NCBI GenBank assembly: GCA_902518965.1
Contig: CABYIQ010000008.1
Coordinates: forward strand, 1-64,000
Length of the DNA stretch: 64,000 nucleotides
Source: an uncultured SAR116 cluster alpha proteobacterium
GTDB lineage: Bacteria > Pseudomonadota > Alphaproteobacteria > Puniceispirillales > Puniceispirillaceae
Direction of reading: 5' to 3'
Shown in pieces: positions 59,587 through 64,000 of the stretch (position 1 is its first letter; each line of letters starts with the position of its first letter). Under the pieces are notes generated by a model. That model made no database searches. It saw only the letters and a program-made list of their open reading frames with translations, and was not told the origin of the DNA. Made by a program: the position numbers and the translations under genes.

Positions 59587-60778
59587 GCTGGTTCTGCGTC
59601 TCGGGTTCTAGAACCTCGATCCTTTTTAGCCATTTCTGCTTCACCTTTAGGTCATATCCAAGCCCATATTTTTGACCAATATGGGTTGTTGCCCAACCCC
59701 CCAAGGAATCCACGATATCAGAAGGGCACTCTATATTTCGAAGTCTGTCCCGGAAACTGTGCCTGAATGAGTGTACCACACACCCATCAGGAACTCTTGG
59801 CTTTAGCCACTTGTTGATAGCGGCACTAGCGGAGTTTGAATTCAGTTCCTTGTCCCTTATGTAACTTGGGAAGGCAAACTCGTGGTTCGAATTGACTATG
59901 CGTTTTGCAGCCCAAAGCGACGCGCCAACAAGGGGTATTTGTCTTTCACTGCTCTTGGTTTTCAAAGGTCGCCATGGATATGCTAGAAGATTTACATGGG
60001 GGATGTCACTGTTAACACTGATATCTTTTACGTGAAGCCCTGCCGCTTCAGATAAACGCATTCCAGTATCGCTTATTAGGGCAATCAGCCAGCGGTTGTC
60101 GTCATCAATATCCATGCATTCAGTTTGAAGGTTGTGAATGAATGGCAATGGAATAGGCAATCTTCTTTTGGTTGCAAAATCGTCAGGAATAAAAGTAGCA
60201 GCGAATGGGTTGTTGCAATTAAGCCCTCGTTCTTTTATCGCCAGATTCAAAATTGATTTAATGCAGGAGAATATTCGTCTAACCGAAGATGAAGTAAGGC
60301 CTTTTGAAAATAGATGCTCTCTGAAGGCTGAAGCATCGCTGAAGGTGAGGGCTGTTATTTCAGCTGCAGGTGCTGTTTCTTTTAGGTAGGTAACTGCGCG
60401 ATGTGCAACTTGGAAAAAAGTCTTCCTGCGTCCACCACCTTTCAACGATAGATAAAGTTCTAAGGCATCATCGAGTGTGAAGTTAGACTGTGGTGAAGAC
60501 GCTGGTAGGTTTTGGCGGACATAAAGGCCAAGTTCCCTGCTATGAAAAAGCTCAAGTCGTAAGCTTTCCCAATACCTTTCCAATCTATCTGAAAGCGTTT
60601 GTGCCGAACGCAACGCTTTGTCCTGCGACCTCGTTCGCAGGGATATGATCACGCGGTCTTTGTTGAAACGCTTATGAAGGTCTGCCGGAACACGACGAGA
60701 GTAGTAATAGATGCCATTACGGCTGATTAAATAGGAGCTATTCTGGATCACAGTTTGGTACACACTTCCTGACGTCAA
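59579..60778 (-). CDS. Tyrosine recombinase/integrase adjacent to tRNA-Gly
   Basis: Integrase of about 399 residues. The N-terminal DUF6538-like start is SRNGIYYYSRRVPADLHKRF. A SAM-like core-binding domain covers about 98-185. The catalytic domain has R241 (DTGMRLSEAAGL), a Lys near 273-275, H336 and R339 (VHSFRHSFR), W362 (GGWATT), and Y371 (GQKYGLGYD). All catalytic residues are present, so it may be active. TTG start at 60776-60778; a GTG five codons later aligns better with the 52.88-kb fragment. It is bounded by 60-bp perfect inverted repeats. Confidence 0.94.
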   Translation of the reverse strand: MTSGSVYQTVIQNSSYLISRNGIYYYSRRVPADLHKRFNKDRVIISLRTRSQDKALRSAQTLSDRLERYWESLRLELFHSRELGLYVRQNLPASSPQSNFTLDDALELYLSLKGGGRRKTFFQVAHRAVTYLKETAPAAEITALTFSDASAFREHLFSKGLTSSSVRRIFSCIKSILNLAIKERGLNCNNPFAATFIPDDFATKRRLPIPLPFIHNLQTECMDIDDDNRWLIALISDTGMRLSEAAGLHVKDISVNSDIPHVNLLAYPWRPLKTKSSERQIPLVGASLWAAKRIVNSNHEFAFPSYIRDKELNSNSASAAINKWLKPRVPDGCVVHSFRHSFRDRLRNIECPSDIVDSLGGWATTHIGQKYGLGYDLKVKQKWLKRIEVLEPETQNQHA

Positions 60779-60786
60779 ACATTAAA

Positions 60787-60846
60787 ATGCTTGAAAATCA
60801 GGCACTTGCACCTTGGATCTTGGTAGTTTTGGAGCGGGTGAAGGGA
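60787..60846 (+). repeat. 60-bp perfect inverted repeat, right arm (attR candidate)
   Basis: Mate of 59527-59586. It overlaps the last 17 bases of the tRNA-Gly gene, so the functional attachment core is probably 60830-60846. Confidence 0.93.
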
Positions 60847-60904
60847 TTCGAACCCTCGACCCCAACCTTGGCAAGGTTGTGCTCTACCCCTGAGCTACAC
60901 CCGC
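60830..60904 (-). tRNA. tRNA-Gly (GCC)
   Basis: Acceptor GCGGGTG/CACCCGC (7 bp), D-arm GCTC/GAGC, anticodon arm CAACC-TTGCCAA-GGTTG with anticodon GCC, T-arm GAGGG-TTCGAAT-CCCTT, discriminator T and encoded CCA. The gene is intact. Its 3' end is duplicated as attachment-like sequence four times elsewhere in the window. Confidence 0.98.
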
Positions 60905-60982
60905 ATCGCCGCATGGTTATAGCAGGTGACAGGCGAGAATATCAAGGGGAAAAAGAAGGCCGAAAGAAACTTTGAACTCCCT

Positions 60983-62110
60983 CTATAACGCTGCTTTCAA
61001 CGCTTCTACCACCCTGTCCTGTATAGTGGAATCGAGATAGGGGTGCATCGGCAGGGCTAGCACATCTGCTGCTAGCGCTTCAGTGACTTTCAGGTTGCCT
61101 CTGGAGATGGGATAGTGTGCGTAGGGTTTTTGTGTATGCATAGGGTGCGGATAATAGACGGCTGTTGGCACGCCATCTTTTCTCATACTGTCCTGTACCG
61201 CTTTCCGGTCTGTGCCTTTCGGCAGACGGATCACGTATTGTGCCCAGCTAGAGGTCGCTGTCGCAGATAATTCTGGAATGATTACGCCGCAACCAGCCAG
61301 CTTATCAGCATACCGGTCAGCTGCCTTTTGGCGCAAAGTTAATTCTTCATCGAAAATGCCCAGCTTAGCCAAAAGCACAGCAGCTTGAATAGTATCCAGG
61401 CGCGCTGTCATACCAAGCCGCTCATTCTCATACTTATCTGCACCCTGTCCATGTACCCTTGCAGACCGGGCAATTGCGGCTAGCTGGTCATCATTGGTAA
61501 ATAGCGCACCGCCATCCCCATAACAGCCTAGTGGCTTAGCCGGAAAAAAGCTGGTGGCTGTGGCTGAACCGAATGTGCCGACGACATTATCAGACAGGGT
61601 GGATCCAAAGCTCTGGGCTGCATCATCCAGCATCCATAGTCCGCTGTCTTGTGAAAAAGTCGCAATTCTGTCCAGCGCAGCAGGCTGACCAAACAGGCCA
61701 ACTGGGATTATGCCAACCACGTTCAGCCCTGCCTTCTGGCCTGCGGCTAGCGCATCTACAAGTCGGTCTGGGTCGAGATTAAAGCTGCTCTCTTCTACCT
61801 CAGCAAAAATAGGCACCGCGCCTAGCACGGCGATCGCTTCTGCGCTGGCTGCAAACGTAAAGCTTGGCACAATCACTCCTTCGCCGGGCTTCACTCCCAG
61901 CCCCAAAAGGCCAAGAATCAGCGCATCCGTTCCGGATGAACAAGAAATTGCATGTTTCACATTCAACCGCTTGCAAAAGTTAGCTTCTAGCTCGTCAACT
62001 TCTGGACCCATGATGTATCGACCATGATCTAGAACCTTATTTAGACGAGCGTCTATCTCAGGGCGTAGACGTCTTTGCTGGGTGGCTAGATCAATAAAGG
62101 AAACAGTCAT
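60983..62110 (-). CDS. DegT/DnrJ/EryC1/StrS-family PLP aminotransferase
   Basis: Sugar aminotransferase-type enzyme of 375 residues. It has IDLATQQRRLRPEIDARL at the start, CSSGTDALILGL, VIVPSFTFAASAEAI, MLDDAAQSFGS and the PLP-lysine loop SFFPAKPLGCYGDGGALF. ATG at 62108-62110; GGAG is about eleven bases upstream. It transfers an amino group to a keto-sugar for surface glycan synthesis. It lies 19 bp downstream of a Gfo/Idh dehydrogenase on the same strand, a common pairing (WlbA/WlbE-like). Confidence 0.93.
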   Translation of the reverse strand: MTVSFIDLATQQRRLRPEIDARLNKVLDHGRYIMGPEVDELEANFCKRLNVKHAISCSSGTDALILGLLGLGVKPGEGVIVPSFTFAASAEAIAVLGAVPIFAEVEESSFNLDPDRLVDALAAGQKAGLNVVGIIPVGLFGQPAALDRIATFSQDSGLWMLDDAAQSFGSTLSDNVVGTFGSATATSFFPAKPLGCYGDGGALFTNDDQLAAIARSARVHGQGADKYENERLGMTARLDTIQAAVLLAKLGIFDEELTLRQKAADRYADKLAGCGVIIPELSATATSSWAQYVIRLPKGTDRKAVQDSMRKDGVPTAVYYPHPMHTQKPYAHYPISRGNLKVTEALAADVLALPMHPYLDSTIQDRVVEALKAAL

Positions 62111-62129
62111 TAGTCTTAACACTCCGTTT

Positions 62130-63113
62130 TTACGTCTCATTAAGCTGCTGCAAGCAGCCAGTCATTTGTTCCATAACAGTCTGAACTGCGACGCCTTCCT
62201 TGCCATCTGTCAGGGCCGGCTCGCCAGTTTGGCAGACCTTAATAAAAGCTGAAACTTCCTCTTTTAAAGGTTCGTTCTCTTTAACCGGGAGATGGACGGG
62301 GTTAGCGCGTTCCACCACAAACAGCTCGCCAGCTTGTGTGATATGATCGCTGAACAGTGTCAGCTTTTCTGGCCAGGGCTTAGTATCATCAAACATTAAA
62401 GAACCGGTCTGGCCAGTTACAATCAGCCGATGTTCTTTGATTGGATTTATCCAGCTTGTGGTCATGCCCGCACTTACTCCTCCGGCGAAACCCAGCCCTG
62501 TGGATAACACATCGATAATGCCAGGCGTAATATGAGCGGCTCCATGACAGGTCACGGAAGTGGGCAGGCTGCCAGTCAGCGCCAGAATCAGAGATAAATC
62601 ATGCGGACATAAATCAAATAGTGCAGATTCTGTATTGCGGATGCGGCCCATGGCTAATCTGTTTGCCTGTATATGTCGAAGCTTTCCAACTGCCCCGCCT
62701 TTCACCTGCGCTAACAATTCGATAAAGGCTGGATGATAGCGGATCAGATGGCCTATCATTAGTTGACGATTTGCCTTTATTGCAGCTCTGTTCATCGACT
62801 TGGCTGATGCTAGGTGCAGGCTCATCGGCTTTTCAACAAAGACATGTTTGCCTGCTCCCAGCGCCTCTACAGCTAGCTGCTCATGAACTTGGGCAGAAGC
62901 AGAAATCATCACACCATGAATGTTTTTATCAGCACAGACAGTTGGAAAAACTGCTGCATGTGTTGAAAAGTTCTGCGCAAATTCAGCTGCTTTTTCAGAA
63001 CTGCTATCAACAACGTAATGTAGCACGCCTAGACGGGCACAAATCCTTGCAATATTTCGGCCCCACATTCCACAGCCAATCACAGCAATTTTAATGTTTT
63101 GATGAGCGCTCAT
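62130..63113 (-). CDS. Gfo/Idh/MocA-family NAD(P)-dependent oxidoreductase
   Basis: Sugar dehydrogenase of 327 residues. The Rossmann start IAVIGCGMWGRNIARI is followed by VFVEKPMSLHLASAK, with the conserved EKP lysine, and the catalytic DLCPHDLSLILAL. Probably oxidises a nucleotide sugar at C3, making the keto group that the downstream aminotransferase uses (inference from pairing). ATG at 63111-63113; two upstream in-frame ATG codons are possible. Confidence 0.9.
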   Translation of the reverse strand: MSAHQNIKIAVIGCGMWGRNIARICARLGVLHYVVDSSSEKAAEFAQNFSTHAAVFPTVCADKNIHGVMISASAQVHEQLAVEALGAGKHVFVEKPMSLHLASAKSMNRAAIKANRQLMIGHLIRYHPAFIELLAQVKGGAVGKLRHIQANRLAMGRIRNTESALFDLCPHDLSLILALTGSLPTSVTCHGAAHITPGIIDVLSTGLGFAGGVSAGMTTSWINPIKEHRLIVTGQTGSLMFDDTKPWPEKLTLFSDHITQAGELFVVERANPVHLPVKENEPLKEEVSAFIKVCQTGEPALTDGKEGVAVQTVMEQMTGCLQQLNET

Positions 63114-63323
63114 GAAACGATCCATCTGCAATGAGTTAGCGACTTAAGAAACTATTGTCTCTCTTAAGCCACCCCAATGCAGTGGGTCAATTGTTGCATT
63201 TTGTTACATTACGATTGCTTTTCTCTATCTGCTGAACTCCTCTCCTGTTTCTTGTCATTTAACAGGAAGGCCGCTACAATTTTCCCATAGTTTTTTTACC
63301 GCCTATATGCAGAGTTTTCAGAA

Positions 63324-63857
63324 TTGGATGCCTCTTCAGCTTTTCAAGATAGCCTGCCAATTACATCTGATCAGCTTCTTGAAATGCTGACAGATAAAGG
63401 CTTTTTCTATCAACGTATTGACCATATACCGTTGCGCACAGTTGCTGATTCAAAACAAGTCAGGGATGGGTTCTTAACAGCGCAACAAGGTGGAGGCCAT
63501 ATTAAAAACCTATATTTGCGGGATAAGAAGAAAAATAGTTTTCTGTTGGTGCTCCCTGAAGATGCAGAACTTGATTTGAAAGCGCTTCCGGCTCTTATTG
63601 GCTCGTCCCGTCTGTCTTTTGGCTCAGAAAATCGGCTGTTTGACAATCTGGGCGTTCGGCCAGGAGCCGTGACGCCATTGGCCATGGTTACTGGTGTTCA
63701 TCATGCTGTTACCTTATATATGGACAGTCGCTTGCGCGAGGTTGTTTATCTGTACATGCATCCGCTTGTCAATGACCGCACTGTGGCAATGAGACCTGAG
63801 GATGTCGAAGCATTCCTGAAGCAACATGGAGTTGTTATTAACTGGGTTGAACTTTGA
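63324..63857 (+). CDS. Prolyl-tRNA editing protein ProX (YbaK-like)
   Basis: Trans-editing deacylase of 177 residues of the YbaK/ProX family. It has ITSDQLLEMLTDKGFFYQRIDH, GGHIKNLYLRDKKKNSFLLVLPED, LSFGSENRLFDNLGVRPGAVTPLAM, and the C-terminal VYLYMHPLVNDRTVAM, as in alphaproteobacterial ProX. It hydrolyses Ala-tRNA(Pro). The start is probably the TTG at 63324; no in-frame ATG precedes the conserved region. Confidence 0.92.
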   Translation: MDASSAFQDSLPITSDQLLEMLTDKGFFYQRIDHIPLRTVADSKQVRDGFLTAQQGGGHIKNLYLRDKKKNSFLLVLPEDAELDLKALPALIGSSRLSFGSENRLFDNLGVRPGAVTPLAMVTGVHHAVTLYMDSRLREVVYLYMHPLVNDRTVAMRPEDVEAFLKQHGVVINWVEL

Positions 63858-63971
63858 CAATTTTTTGACCCAGCACCAAAAGAAGAACATTTTAAAATTA
63901 AGGCTACAGCTCAGCCAGTTTATTTGTTAAACATAGTCAAATTTCTTACATGCTTTTATTTGGATTGACCT

Positions 63972-64000
63972 ATGATAGACCCGATTATTTCTAATGCACC
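63972..64000 (+). CDS. Start of a further gene (partial, runs off right edge)
   Basis: ATG followed by IDPIISNA with no stop before the edge. The sequence resembles the opening of thioredoxin genes that often follow proX in alphaproteobacteria, but nine residues cannot prove it. Confidence 0.3.

Noticed and set aside
60787-60975. 62-residue plus-strand frame across the tRNA
   Set aside because: It reads through the antisense of the tRNA-Gly gene and the inverted repeat.
1-64000. CRISPR array
   Set aside because: The repeats are dispersed or paired, never regularly spaced in short units, and no cas genes are present.

Overview
The window looks like the chromosome of a marine alphaproteobacterium, probably SAR116-like (an inference from gene families, moderate GC and gene style; no rRNA or marker gene is present to prove it). 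It contains about 55 protein genes, one tRNA gene, several gene remnants, and an unusually large set of interspersed, structured non-coding repeats.

Region 1 (1-14 kb) holds two divergent operons around 6.15 kb. The leftward set is a GMC oxidoreductase, a TauD-type dioxygenase, a DUF2848 protein and a dipeptide-type ABC importer that runs off the left edge. The rightward set is an acyl-CoA dehydrogenase, an ACMSD-like amidohydrolase, a PaaK-like CoA ligase and a large flavin/FeS enoate-reductase-type enzyme. Together they look like uptake plus CoA-dependent breakdown of an unidentified organic acid or cyclic compound. An SDR, a Prx5-type peroxiredoxin and a D-cysteine-desulfhydrase-like enzyme follow. 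At about 14.88 kb two genes that both lost their 5' ends abut head to head (Na/Pi cotransporter and histidine phosphatase remnants), marking a rearrangement breakpoint.

Region 2 (15-24.7 kb) carries glycerol kinase, a RutE-like reductase, a BKACE (DUF849) enzyme, an M24 peptidase, a GFA protein, an FAH-family enzyme, an FkbM methyltransferase, a DUF1330 protein and a rhodanese. Region 3 (25-37.4 kb) looks like an N-acyl/N-carbamoyl amino-acid or peptide module: D-aminoacylase, GntR regulator, second dipeptide-type ABC importer (permease and ATPase fused), DUF1028, M20 amidohydrolase, OYE-type reductase and a VOC protein.

Region 4 (37.5-47.8 kb) is accessory: an Atm1-type exporter, small membrane and exported proteins, a MIP channel, an EamA transporter, a beta-propeller protein flanked by direct repeats, and an FKBP-rhodanese fusion. 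Region 5 (48.1-52.4 kb) is strikingly GC-rich: an RND transporter fused in frame to a LolA-like domain, then an outer-membrane barrel. Region 6 (52.8-60.8 kb) has an integrase remnant, DUF411, two class III nucleotide cyclases, two flavin split-barrel proteins, a lone cyclic-nucleotide-binding domain, an alpha/beta hydrolase and a complete tyrosine integrase next to tRNA-Gly(GCC). Beyond the tRNA (61-64 kb) the sequence looks like ordinary chromosome: a DegT aminotransferase, a Gfo/Idh dehydrogenase and ProX.

Sequences matching the tRNA-Gly 3' end recur at about 24.8, 45.2, 52.8 and 59.5 kb, so 24.7-60.8 kb is probably a mosaic of decayed integrative elements. The most novel signal is a ~240-bp repeat present twice in opposite orientation (22.05-22.29 and 45.36-45.61 kb). 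It appears to encode two convergent small RNAs with anti-Shine-Dalgarno motifs, GNRA-capped terminators and pair-preserving substitutions on one strand.
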